NCBI RefSeq assembly: GCF_900769625.1
Contig: NZ_CAAGHK010000082.1
Span: 7,965 to 71,964, forward strand
Reading direction: 5' to 3'
Source: an uncultured Clostridium sp.
Lineage (GTDB): Bacteria; Bacillota; Clostridia; Clostridiales; Clostridiaceae
DNA length: 64,000 nucleotides
Made by a program: the position numbers and the translations under genes. Under the pieces are notes generated by a model that did no database searches, had not been told where the DNA came from, and saw only the letters and a program-made list of their open reading frames with translations. Numbering within the stretch: the stretch's first letter is position 1; every line of letters starts with the position of its first letter. Below are positions 18,224 through 26,893 of the stretch, one piece after another.

Positions 18224-18264
18224 TAATTAAAGCATACAATCAAAACGACTGTATGCTTTAATTA
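18224..18264. terminator. Hairpin after the ABC exporter gene
   Basis: TAATTAAAGCATACA and its exact complement at 18250-18264 form a 15-bp stem with an 11-base loop, two bases after the exporter stop. The T-tract on the minus strand is poor, so efficiency is uncertain. Confidence 0.6.
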
Positions 18265-18265
18265 C

Positions 18266-19972
18266 TTAAAATGATGATATTTTATGAAGCTTGCTATACT
18301 CTCCTCCAGATTCAATAAGATTATCATGCGAACCTCTTTCTATTATGCCTCTGTTACCCATAACTACTATTTCATCGGCATTTTTTATCGTTGATAATCT
18401 ATGTGCTACAACTATTGTTGTTCTTCCTTTACAAAGCTTTTCTAATGATTCCTGAATTATTTTTTCAGTTACATTATCAAGTGCTGATGTTGCTTCATCA
18501 AGTATAAGGATTGCTGGATTTTTAAGGAATACTCTAGCAATAGATATTCTCTGCTTCTGTCCTCCTGAAAGTTTTACACCTCTTTCTCCTATATATGTAT
18601 CATATCCTTCTGGAAGACCTTCAATAAATTCATGTATGTTTGCCATCTTGGCAGCTTTTATTAATTCTTCCTCAGTAGCATTTCTTTTACCAAAAAGAAT
18701 ATTATCTCTTATTGTTCCTGTAAAAAGAAATACTTCCTGCTGTACAATACCTATATTGGCTCTTAACGAATCAAGTTTAACATCATAAATGCTTTTTCCA
18801 TCAATTAGAATGTCACCTCTGTCAACTGTATAGAACCTTGGAATAAGATTACAGAATGTTGTTTTTCCTCCTCCAGAGGCTCCAACTAGTGCAAGCATTT
18901 TACCCTTTTCAATTTTTATGGATATATTATTAAGAACATTTTTTCCTTCGTAACTGAAATCAACATTCCTAAATTCTATTTCTCCCTGCACATTTTTCAA
19001 TTCAACAGCATCTTCTTTATCCTTTTCAGTTTCATAATTCATTATTTCTATATATCTTTGGAACCCTGTAATTCCATTCTGGAACTGCTCCATAAAATCT
19101 ATTAATTTTTTAATCGGCTGAGTAAACATCTTTATGAACAGCATATATGCCATAAAGTCACCTATATCTATTACTCCTTTAAAAGTAAATAACCCTCCGC
19201 CAATGAGTCCAACGTAATTTAAGATGTCTAATCCAAATCCAGAACCAGAAAAATATTCTGCCATTACTTTATATGCTCTGCTTCTGGCTTTCATAAATTT
19301 CACATTACCTTCTTCGAATTTTTCTTCTTCAGATTTATGGCTTACAAAAGCTTTTGATATCTTTATACCAGAGATACTGTTTTCAAGTGCTGCATTAACA
19401 GCTCCTGTCTTAACTTTTGTTTCCATGAATGCCCTGCTCATTTTTTTTCTCTCAAATAAAGTGAACATAACTATGAATGGTATAAAAGCAAAAATAAGAA
19501 TAGTAAGTGGTACATTAATAGTACATAGAATTATAAATGACCCAACAAGCATTACCGTAGAAATAAACAAATCTTCTGGTCCATGATGTGCAAGTTCAGA
19601 AATATCCATAAGATCATTTATTATTCTAGACATTATATCTCCAGTTTTATTGTTATCAAAATAACTGTTAGGAAGTCTTTGAAGATGCTTAAACACATCT
19701 CTTCTCATATCTCCCTGCATACTTACACCAATAATATGTCCATAATACTGCATAAAATAAGTACATCCTGCTTTTACCATAAATATTATAATAAGCACTA
19801 CTGCAAATATTCCAATCATTTTCAAATTTTTATTTGGAATAGAATCATTTAAAAGATTCCTTGTCATAATTGGATAAACAAGGTCACATATAGAAGCAAT
19901 AAATGCTGCTATAAGATCTAATATAAAAATAGTCCTGTATGGTTTATAAAATGAAATAAATTTTTTTATCAT
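18266..19972 (-). CDS. ABC exporter, fused membrane and ATP-binding domains
   Basis: The 568-residue half-transporter has a six-helix exporter-type transmembrane domain (about 1-310) and a nucleotide-binding domain with Walker A GASGGGKTT, Q-loop, signature LSGGQKQR, Walker B ILILDEATSALD and H-loop AHRLST. Such proteins act as dimers and export drugs, lipids or peptides; the substrate is unknown. It is a single gene, so a homodimer is likely. The start chosen is the ATG at 19972 (MIKKFISFYK) behind AAAGGA; the longer frame upstream to 20338 overlaps the divergent gene at 20064 and has no family resemblance. Confidence 0.9.
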   Translation of the reverse strand: MIKKFISFYKPYRTIFILDLIAAFIASICDLVYPIMTRNLLNDSIPNKNLKMIGIFAVVLIIIFMVKAGCTYFMQYYGHIIGVSMQGDMRRDVFKHLQRLPNSYFDNNKTGDIMSRIINDLMDISELAHHGPEDLFISTVMLVGSFIILCTINVPLTILIFAFIPFIVMFTLFERKKMSRAFMETKVKTGAVNAALENSISGIKISKAFVSHKSEEEKFEEGNVKFMKARSRAYKVMAEYFSGSGFGLDILNYVGLIGGGLFTFKGVIDIGDFMAYMLFIKMFTQPIKKLIDFMEQFQNGITGFQRYIEIMNYETEKDKEDAVELKNVQGEIEFRNVDFSYEGKNVLNNISIKIEKGKMLALVGASGGGKTTFCNLIPRFYTVDRGDILIDGKSIYDVKLDSLRANIGIVQQEVFLFTGTIRDNILFGKRNATEEELIKAAKMANIHEFIEGLPEGYDTYIGERGVKLSGGQKQRISIARVFLKNPAILILDEATSALDNVTEKIIQESLEKLCKGRTTIVVAHRLSTIKNADEIVVMGNRGIIERGSHDNLIESGGEYSKLHKISSF

Positions 19973-20063
19973 GTTTTTTCCTTTCATATGAATAAAAATT
20001 AAATAGCTTGTATATAATTTAGAATACGATACATAATTTTTAATATATAAGGTGGTGTCAAGT

Positions 20064-20315
20064 ATGATAAGAAAGACTTTTAATTTTGTTAATATGATTT
20101 TTGCTGTATCGCTTTCAATAATTGCATTAAATTTAACTACAAGCAATATGAATCCCAATAGGTTTTTCCCATTAATTTTTGTTTTAATAGGATTCTGCAA
20201 TACGCTATTAGGAATCAATTTATTAAATGATAATAAAAAAATATTAAGTTTTTTCAGCTTTGTACTAGCTGCTTTTATGTTCATAAGCGTTGGAAGCAAC
20301 ATCATCTTCTCATGA
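20064..20315 (+). CDS. Small membrane protein of unknown function
   Basis: The 83-residue product has two to three hydrophobic segments (about 9-27, 36-53 and 61-79) and few charged residues. The start ATG at 20064 follows AAGGTGGT with suitable spacing; a GTG four codons upstream overlaps that ribosome site. It is divergent from the ABC exporter with about 90 bases between the starts, so the two could share a control region. I do not recognise a family. Confidence 0.65.
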   Translation: MIRKTFNFVNMIFAVSLSIIALNLTTSNMNPNRFFPLIFVLIGFCNTLLGINLLNDNKKILSFFSFVLAAFMFISVGSNIIFS

Positions 20316-20370
20316 AACATTACTATTATACCGGACAATAATAATTATTTAAACCATAAATTATGTATAT

Positions 20371-21039
20371 TTATATTAAATCAAGGATAATATCCTTTTG
20401 TTTTTTTAAATTAGTAACAAAAGTTCCTTTTACTTGTACAGGTCTTCCTCCAAGAACTGTAATATTCCCTTGGAAATAAATTGCCTCATCAAGATCATGA
20501 GTAACCAGTATCACCATACGTTTTTCTCTTTTTAATATCTCCATAAACTCATTTATTATTGTATATTTAATTTTATAATCAAGAGATTTAAAAGGCTCAT
20601 CCATAAGTATTATTTTTGATGGCTTTCCAAAGGCTCTTGCAATATTAGCTCTCTGCTTCATTCCGCCGCTAAGCTCATAAGGATACTTTTCCTCTATTCC
20701 TGCTATACTTACCATTCCTAATACCTGATGAATCTTTTGTTCAAGTTCATTTTTTTTATAATATTTCTTTAAAGCAATTTGAAGATTTTCTCTTATTGTA
20801 AGCCATGGTATCAATCTATCATCTTGAAATACATAGCTTATATCCTCATTTGTAAAACCCTCCACGCTGCAGTTGTCCATGTCAATAAGTCCAGCAATTA
20901 TATTCAGCAGAGTTGTTTTCCCACAGCCTGACTCTCCAACAATGCAGTTTACCTTATCATCTTCAAATTCAATGCTGAAATCTTCAAATATCTTATCTTT
21001 GCCATATGTTTTATTTAAATTTTTAATTGATATTTTCAT
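20371..21039 (-). CDS. NitT/TauT-type ABC transporter, ATP-binding protein
   Basis: The 222-residue ATPase has Walker A GESGCGKTT, signature LSGGMKQR, Walker B IILMDEPFKSLD and H-loop THDLDEA, which is the class linked to nitrate, sulfonate, taurine and thiamine-precursor importers. Its start overlaps the permease 3' end by 17 bases, so the two are translationally coupled. The C-terminus is a little shorter than SsuB/TauB types. Confidence 0.9.
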   Translation of the reverse strand: MKISIKNLNKTYGKDKIFEDFSIEFEDDKVNCIVGESGCGKTTLLNIIAGLIDMDNCSVEGFTNEDISYVFQDDRLIPWLTIRENLQIALKKYYKKNELEQKIHQVLGMVSIAGIEEKYPYELSGGMKQRANIARAFGKPSKIILMDEPFKSLDYKIKYTIINEFMEILKREKRMVILVTHDLDEAIYFQGNITVLGGRPVQVKGTFVTNLKKQKDIILDLI

Positions 21040-21787
21040 CTAACCACCTGTACGTCATCTTATTCAGCTTCATATTTATAAATTCAAAAATATATGATAT
21101 AAGCATAATTATCAGTATCCATGCAAAAATTCCAGTTATATTGAAATTAACCTTTTCCAGCTGTATCTGAGATCCAATTCCAAATTTCGGCTGTCCATGT
21201 ACCTCTCCCGCTATTACTACTTTAAAAGTCAGTGAAAGTGTGGATACAAATATATTCATTATATAAAATTTGATTGTCGGTATGTATATCTTCTTAAATT
21301 TATCTATCAGGCTAACTTCATATATGCTTGCCATTTCCATTATCCTGCCGTCAATTCTACATAAACTATTCTGAATTCCCTCATATAGTATAGGAAAAAT
21401 AATAGCAAATCCTACGATAAATGGCGCCTTATCCTTATTAAACCATACCAGCGCAAGAACAACAAGCACAAGTGTAGGTATTGTCTTTATAAATGAATTC
21501 AACGGAGTAATCAGATATCTAAAAAAGGGATACACAGATGTGAGTATCCCTAGAACTACTGATAAGATTAATGCACATGAATAACTCATTACAGTCCTTG
21601 CAAAACTACTGCTTACATACATATAAAAATTCTTATCATTAATCAAACTAATTGTTTCCTCCAAAATACATTCAATTTTTGGAAGATAGATATCATTATT
21701 TATTAAAACAGCAATGCATTCCCACATCACGACAAATAATATACATGAGATTACAGTATATTTACTTTTCCATGAATATTTCATCAT
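21023..21787 (-). CDS. NitT/TauT-type ABC transporter, permease
   Basis: A 254-residue integral membrane protein with about six helices and an EAA-like loop (MEMASIYEVSLIDKFKKIYIP, about 148-168). Its start ATG at 21787 lies inside the 3' end of the binding-protein gene (26-base overlap) behind AGGAGG. The arrangement of binding protein, permease and ATPase in one coupled operon is standard for this importer class. Confidence 0.88.
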   Translation of the reverse strand: MMKYSWKSKYTVISCILFVVMWECIAVLINNDIYLPKIECILEETISLINDKNFYMYVSSSFARTVMSYSCALILSVVLGILTSVYPFFRYLITPLNSFIKTIPTLVLVVLALVWFNKDKAPFIVGFAIIFPILYEGIQNSLCRIDGRIMEMASIYEVSLIDKFKKIYIPTIKFYIMNIFVSTLSLTFKVVIAGEVHGQPKFGIGSQIQLEKVNFNITGIFAWILIIMLISYIFEFINMKLNKMTYRWLDENIN

Positions 21788-22760
21788 CAGGTATGCTTCC
21801 TCCTATTGTTTTAGGTTCAAACTGATGCAGTTTGTCAAAATAAATACTATATTCATTCAAACAGTCCTTAATACCAACATACTTTATGTTAGCTCTGTCA
21901 ACTGCTTTCACTATTATAGACTTATTTGCAGAAATTCCGATTTCTTCACAGTATGAACCAAGGTTTTCCTTATCTTCATAGACCCACTCGCAGCTTTCGT
22001 CAACCTTATCAAGTACTCTTTCAACAAATTTACTATCATCATCAATAAGATCACTTTTAATTATTATTGTAGCCTGTGGATATCCATATTGAGAATTATT
22101 CAACGACTTCCATTCATCATTTAAATTCATTATAGTCTTAAAGTTTTCATCTTTAGTCTGAACAGTAGATAATGCTGGTTCTGGAATTACCGCATAGCTG
22201 GCTTTTCCTGATAATATTACCGGTGCAAGTTCTGTAACTCCATCAACATAACTGAAGTTTATATCACTATCTGTATTGATTCCCTTATCTTTAAGAACAG
22301 CTCTGGCAATTATATCTGGAGTAAGCCCTTTACCAATATTGTATACTTCTTTACCCTTCAGCATATCTACAGTAGTTACCTCCGGATCTGAAGAACCTAT
22401 GTAAAATGATCCCCATCCAACAGTACCAGCTATTTTATACTGCTTATTTTTATTGTATACAGTTGCCGCTAAATTAGAAGGAACAATTGCTATATCAGGC
22501 TCTCCCTTCATTACGCTTGTTGTAAGTGTATCAGAACTCTGCTCAATATTGTAGTCTATATTATGATCTTTATCTATTTCCGGCCTTTCTTTTATCATTT
22601 TTGCAACTGAGATCGCTGGAAGACCATCAGGTACAGTAAAGTTGATTTCTTTTAATTCTTCAATCGATTTTGTATTTTCTATTCTCCCGTTATTTCCACA
22701 GCTTGTAAACATAAATATACTCATAATTGAAGATAACATTAAAACTATTTTTTTATTCAT
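21762..22760 (-). CDS. NitT/TauT-type ABC transporter, substrate-binding lipoprotein
   Basis: The 332-residue protein has a lipoprotein signal (lipobox FTSC, lipidated Cys20 or so) followed by an NMT1/ThiY-like binding fold: NFTVPDGLPAISVAKMI near the start and EPDIAIVPSNLAATVYNK in the middle. Substrates of this family include sulfonates, nitrate and pyrimidine thiamine precursors; sequence alone does not decide. The start is the ATG at 22760 behind GGGGTG; a GTG at 22769 lies in the ribosome site. Confidence 0.85.
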   Translation of the reverse strand: MNKKIVLMLSSIMSIFMFTSCGNNGRIENTKSIEELKEINFTVPDGLPAISVAKMIKERPEIDKDHNIDYNIEQSSDTLTTSVMKGEPDIAIVPSNLAATVYNKNKQYKIAGTVGWGSFYIGSSDPEVTTVDMLKGKEVYNIGKGLTPDIIARAVLKDKGINTDSDINFSYVDGVTELAPVILSGKASYAVIPEPALSTVQTKDENFKTIMNLNDEWKSLNNSQYGYPQATIIIKSDLIDDDSKFVERVLDKVDESCEWVYEDKENLGSYCEEIGISANKSIIVKAVDRANIKYVGIKDCLNEYSIYFDKLHQFEPKTIGGSIPDDEIFMEK

Positions 22761-22821
22761 AATTGTCACCCCATAAATGTATACTGATAATTTAAAATCC
22801 AGTCAGATATAATAAACATTA

Positions 22822-22868
22822 CAATATCTGCTCTTAATTTTTCTTTAACAAATTAAGAGCAGATATTG
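22822..22868 (-). terminator. Terminator-like 19-bp hairpin between lipoprotein and ABC operons
   Basis: CAATATCTGCTCTTAATTT and its exact complement form a 19-bp stem with a 9-base loop about 120 bases after the lipoprotein stop at 22989. The following bases on the minus strand (TAATGTTTATT) are a moderate T-tract. Confidence 0.65.
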
Positions 22869-22988
22869 CTATCAAACCTGCAATTACATAGCAATTTATA
22901 TCTAATTGTCAATTGAAGCTTATATATCTTTTTCCACTATTTATCATATCATACTAAATAAAAAAGACAAGCTATATATATTTATTAA

Positions 22989-23444
22989 TTACTGAAAACT
23001 AGCTGTTGGTGTTGTTCCATCAAAGTTTAATGTTACCTGTGAAACTGTGAACAAATCAATATTTTCCCATGTTATGCTTGTGCCTTCCTGATCCTTAATC
23101 ATTATATCCCAATACTGACTCTGTTCCTGAGGAGTAAATTTAATCTCAACATTCTGCTCTGTTGGTAGTGTATCTACTGTAAGTACATCTTCTCCCCAGT
23201 CATTTTCTGAATGTGGTGACACATACAGTTCATATATTTCTACTCCTGTATTATTTATTAAAGTAAAGTCTTGTGTATAAATCTGATTATCCGTTGACTG
23301 TGTATCTGTTGATGATGTACTATTCGTTGAATCTGAGGATGTTGTACTTGGTGTTGTTTCACTGCTTGAACCTCCACATCCTATCAATACCCCAACACAT
23401 AAAACAGAAGCTATGATTAAAGCTGTTAACTTAATTTTTTTCAT
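22989..23444 (-). CDS. Lipoprotein with NNTG/YVSP-type domain
   Basis: A 151-residue protein with lipobox LIGC, then a Ser/Thr-rich linker (about 25-52), then a small beta domain beginning FTLINNTGVEIYELYVSP and containing WGEDVL. The linker suggests the domain is held away from the membrane. The NNTG...YVSP...W pattern is shared by small periplasmic or secreted proteins in many bacteria, some of which carry misleading enzyme names in databases; I know of no proven function. The gene appears monocistronic. Confidence 0.75.
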   Translation of the reverse strand: MKKIKLTALIIASVLCVGVLIGCGGSSSETTPSTTSSDSTNSTSSTDTQSTDNQIYTQDFTLINNTGVEIYELYVSPHSENDWGEDVLTVDTLPTEQNVEIKFTPQEQSQYWDIMIKDQEGTSITWENIDLFTVSQVTLNFDGTTPTASFQ

Positions 23445-23553
23445 TTATTTCTCCACCTACATATTATTAAATACCATTTATCAAAAATGTATCACATTAT
23501 ATATGTATTATTGTAATTAATAATATATTCAGCGACTTTTTTACATCTACATT

Positions 23554-23609
23554 AAGAAGACTACTATTTTTAAATCGAATATAGCCAATTTAAAAATAGT
23601 AGTCTTCTT
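23554..23609 (-). terminator. Terminator of the YaaR-like gene
   Basis: A perfect 22-bp stem (beginning AAGAAGACTACTATT) with a 12-base loop starts 8 bases after the YaaR-like stop codon. The T-tract on the minus strand is short and delayed. Confidence 0.7.
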
Positions 23610-23616
23610 CATAATA

Positions 23617-24036
23617 TTATCTGTACATATCTACAATCATTCCCTGTATTTCATCAACTTCAGCAACAATATTTATATTGTCCTTTTCATCGCTTAACAG
23701 CGCCTGTGTAAGTTCCTCAAGTTTATTATCAATTGTATCAACTGTAATGTAGTATTGCGTCTGCCAGAAGCTGATATCTTTTTTGGTCTCATACATGAAC
23801 TCAAGTATAGACTGAAGATATTCTTTAATCATCTTTTTATACATTACTACATCAACATATGTTTTAGTAGTTATTAATTTTGACCCTCTCTTTTTTATAT
23901 CCTCTATCATCTTGCTAAGCTGTTCTTCCGACTGCTTTTGTCTCTGTTTATTAAAGCTATGTGAAAAATCCTTTTTTCCCGTACTCACTTTTCTTTCTGA
24001 TGATACTGTACCTCTTCTTACTCTTCCTATCTCCAT
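23617..24036 (-). CDS. YaaR family protein (DUF327)
   Basis: The 139-residue protein is basic at the N-terminus and mostly alpha-helical after residue 30. The body, with MIEDIKKRGSKLITTKTYVDVVMYKKMIKEYL at about 42-73 and ISFWQTQYYITVDTIDNKLEELTQ later, matches YaaR/DUF327 proteins of Firmicutes, whose role is not established. Here it stands alone rather than in the usual yaaQ-yaaR-holB context. The terminator follows at once. Confidence 0.85.
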   Translation of the reverse strand: MEIGRVRRGTVSSERKVSTGKKDFSHSFNKQRQKQSEEQLSKMIEDIKKRGSKLITTKTYVDVVMYKKMIKEYLQSILEFMYETKKDISFWQTQYYITVDTIDNKLEELTQALLSDEKDNINIVAEVDEIQGMIVDMYR

Positions 24037-24373
24037 ATATAATCGTTCCTTTCAATACTTATACATAAATTATATCAGATAAATAAAATCTTCTCCATAA
24101 ACTCATGTTTCTTATGTTTCTATTGTCGAAACTATTCTTACACTTATTATATGCCTTGAATATATTTTAATCATAATAATACCTATACAAAATATTATCC
24201 TTACAGATTGTATATAACAGATATTATTAAGAATCCTATTAGAATATTATACTAATTTTTATTTTCCTTTTTATGAATATGTACAAAGATTTGTTATCTC
24301 CATTTTTATGATTGAAAAGAAAAATTGTTTGTACTAAAATTTACTTAATAAAAAGATTTTAGGAGGTATTGAG
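24037..24373. other. Divergent intergenic region
   Basis: About 340 A+T-rich bases between the divergent YaaR-like gene and the gene at 24374. I see no coding frame, hairpin or repeat worth naming; it should hold the two promoters. Confidence 0.4.
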
Positions 24374-24673
24374 ATGATAGTAAGATGTATAGATAATACT
24401 TTATGTTCTACTTTACAATTAAATAAAGAATATGTGGTTATAGAAGAAGCACCTGAATATTATGTAATTGTAGATGACAAAAACGATGAAACAATTTGTA
24501 AAAAATCTAGATTTGAAATAGTTGAAGATAGTGACTTAGCTAAGAAAGCAAAAGCTACCGTTACTGAATTAAGTTACCAAATAGAAAATGATTTTAAAGA
24601 TATAAAACAATTTAATATCAGAAAAAATTCAAAAGGTGAAATAAAAGAAATTTCTATTAAATTTAAATACTAA
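24374..24673 (+). CDS. Small acidic/basic protein of unknown function
   Basis: A 99-residue soluble protein, start behind TTAGGAGG with nine-base spacing and followed by a strong terminator, so it is very likely real. The N-terminal half (VRCIDN...LQLNKEYVVIEEAPEYYVIVDD, about 3-35) looks like a small beta-barrel with an SH3-like repeat pattern; the C-terminal half is helical then a charged strand. There is no signal peptide or membrane segment. I cannot name the family with confidence. Confidence 0.7.
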   Translation: MIVRCIDNTLCSTLQLNKEYVVIEEAPEYYVIVDDKNDETICKKSRFEIVEDSDLAKKAKATVTELSYQIENDFKDIKQFNIRKNSKGEIKEISIKFKY

Positions 24674-24686
24674 TAATATCAAAAAT

Positions 24687-24717
24687 CTGCAGTTTAATAC
24701 TACTGCAGGTTTTTTTA
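24687..24717. terminator. Bidirectional terminator between 24374 gene and asnB
   Basis: CTGCAGT and ACTGCAG form a 7-bp stem with an 8-base loop followed by GTTTTTTT on the plus strand; the minus strand also has a T-run, so it can serve both convergent genes. Confidence 0.85.
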
Positions 24718-24756
24718 TTTATATTTATATACTATTTATAACTGTATATACTCTTT

Positions 24757-26604
24757 TTAATTATCTAGTATATTTATATTATAATCTTCAAGCCATATAT
24801 TGACCTGAATCAAATATGCAATAAGCTGTGGTCCTGTCATAAGCTGACCATACCACGGTGCCTTATAAGACTGTCCCTTTGAAGCAATGATTTCCCTCAC
24901 TATTTTTTCATCTATAATCTCATGAATCGGAGAAGATTTTTTATCAAGAATTTTTGTAAGTTCCCTGCATACAATGTCAGTATAAACAGGATTATGTGTT
25001 TTCGGATAAGGACTCTTTGTTCTATATATTATTTCCTGCGGAAGTATTCCTTCCATTGCTGCTCTCAGCAGTCCCTTCTCCCTACCATGATACAATAATA
25101 AATCTGCCGGCATATTAAATGCATATTCAACAAGCCTTATATCTGCAAATGGTACACGCACCTCAAGGCTATTATACATACTGACTCTGTCTGTTCTATT
25201 AAGCAGATTAACCATAAACCACTTCAAGTTTAAATAAAATACTTCTTTCAGCCTGTAATCCCGTTTACCTTCATTATCCAAGTGTGGAACCTTGCTCAGT
25301 GACTTCTCATACTGTTCTTTTACAAGCTCTCCAATTGGCATAGCCTTTAATTTATCATTAACTATTTCAATTCTATTATTTACAAATCTTGACCATGGAA
25401 ACGTATCAAGATAAAACATTTCATCCCTTATAAACCATGGATATCCACCAAATATCTCATCTGCACATTCTCCAGAAAGACCAACAACAAAGTCTTTTCT
25501 TATTTCTTTGCAGAATAATAAAAGTGATGAATCTACATCAGCCATTCCAGGAAGATCCCTGGAAATCACCGAATCCCTTAATGCTTCTGCCAGATCTTTA
25601 TTAGTCAGGACTATTTTTTTATGACTACTTCCAATATATTCTGCCATTTCTTCTGCATATGCTTCATCAGATGTCGGTTGAAATAATGACTTCTTAAAAT
25701 ACTTATCATTATCTTCATAATCTATCGAATAAGTAATAAGCTGTTTTCCTCTCTTTTGAAATTCACGGGCAGTTATAGCTGATATTGCTGAAGAATCCAA
25801 TCCTCCTGATAAAAAAGTACAAACAGGTACATCTCCAACAAGCTGTCTTATTATTGCATTAATTATCAGTTCCCTTGTATGTGATACTGCTTCTTCTGCA
25901 CTTTCCTTAAAATCCTCAGCTTTTACAGTCCAGTATTCCCACTTCTTTATTTTATTGCCATTTGATATAAGCATACAGTTTGCCGGTGCTATCTCTTTTA
26001 TACTTTTAAAGACCGCACTTCCTGGTATCACAGCTGGTCCAAGCCCAAAAAGCTCTATCAGACCTTCTCTGTCAACCTCAGCTTTTATATCTGGATGAAC
26101 TAACAATGCTTTTATTTCAGAACCAAACAAAACCATATCATTAACAATAGTATAAAATAAAGGTTTTACTCCCATCTGATCTCTTGCCATAAATACTTCT
26201 TTCTTATTTTCATCATAAACTGCAAATGCAAATATTCCAATTAATTTATTTACACATTTCTCTCCCCATTGTATATATGATGTCAGTAATACTTCTGTAT
26301 CTGAATACGAATCAAACTGATACCCATATTTCTTAAGTTCATCTCTTATATCTTCTGTATTATAAAGTTCTCCATTATATATAAGAATATATTTTCTGCC
26401 ATTGATTGTTTTAATCATCGGCTGAATTCCGCCTTCCGGATCTACTACTATAAGTCTCCTCTGTCCAAGAAGTACATTTTCAGATATATATGTTCCTTTT
26501 GAATCAGGACCTCTTCTGTTTAAAGTATTAATCATTTTCTCTAATATATATTGATTATCAATTATATTCTCTTTAAAATTAATCATACCAGCAATTCCAC
26601 ACAT
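24757..26604 (-). CDS. asnB: Asparagine synthase, glutamine-hydrolysing
   Basis: The enzyme makes asparagine from aspartate, glutamine and ATP. The 615-residue chain starts MCGIAG, giving the N-terminal nucleophile Cys2 after Met removal, so the correct start is the ATG at 26604 (GAGGG upstream), not the GTG at 26619. The class II amidotransferase domain spans about 1-200 (RRGPDS, YNGELYN); the synthetase domain has the PP-loop FLSGGLDSSAISA and the GECADEIFGGYPWF segment. A second, ammonia-dependent enzyme (AsnA) is encoded at 49069-50082. Confidence 0.96.
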   Translation of the reverse strand: MCGIAGMINFKENIIDNQYILEKMINTLNRRGPDSKGTYISENVLLGQRRLIVVDPEGGIQPMIKTINGRKYILIYNGELYNTEDIRDELKKYGYQFDSYSDTEVLLTSYIQWGEKCVNKLIGIFAFAVYDENKKEVFMARDQMGVKPLFYTIVNDMVLFGSEIKALLVHPDIKAEVDREGLIELFGLGPAVIPGSAVFKSIKEIAPANCMLISNGNKIKKWEYWTVKAEDFKESAEEAVSHTRELIINAIIRQLVGDVPVCTFLSGGLDSSAISAITAREFQKRGKQLITYSIDYEDNDKYFKKSLFQPTSDEAYAEEMAEYIGSSHKKIVLTNKDLAEALRDSVISRDLPGMADVDSSLLLFCKEIRKDFVVGLSGECADEIFGGYPWFIRDEMFYLDTFPWSRFVNNRIEIVNDKLKAMPIGELVKEQYEKSLSKVPHLDNEGKRDYRLKEVFYLNLKWFMVNLLNRTDRVSMYNSLEVRVPFADIRLVEYAFNMPADLLLYHGREKGLLRAAMEGILPQEIIYRTKSPYPKTHNPVYTDIVCRELTKILDKKSSPIHEIIDEKIVREIIASKGQSYKAPWYGQLMTGPQLIAYLIQVNIWLEDYNINILDN

Positions 26605-26841
26605 ATATTTTTCCCTCACAACTTATTTACATTATTAAAATATGATTTCTATTTTTTCTTGTGCTTTATTTTCTTAAGTGTTAATCTAGACGTATTTATG
26701 TAATAAATCTACCTTTTACAGTGCATACAATCTCATTATGTATCACATACTAAACATGTAATGTTCATACGCTGACTCTATTTTTACAAAAATAATGATA
26801 ATATGTTTTTTTAAAATGCATGTTTAATCTGAATACATGAG

Positions 26842-26893
26842 AAAGGAGATTGTTACTTAAGTTTATTTACTTAAGTAGCTGTGATAAATATTG
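26842..26893 (+). promoter_or_regulatory. Split ribosome-binding site with hairpin before a TTG start
   Basis: AAAGGAGA lies at 26842-26849, but the first usable start codon, TTG, is at 26891; an in-frame TAA at 26885 rules out an earlier start. Between them TACTTAAGT (26854-26862) and ACTTAAGTA (26869-26877) form a perfect 9-bp stem with a 6-base loop. If folded, it reduces the effective spacing from 41 to about 17 bases. Confidence 0.55.

Noticed and set aside
17706..18230. A 174-codon plus-strand frame opposite thioredoxin
   Set aside because: It starts in the ilvE terminator and covers trxA on the other strand; the sequence is hydrophobic shadow coding with no ribosome site.
19973..20338. 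Long N-terminal extension of the ABC exporter frame
   Set aside because: It overlaps a divergent gene with its own ribosome site, and the exporter has a good ATG and ribosome site at 19972.
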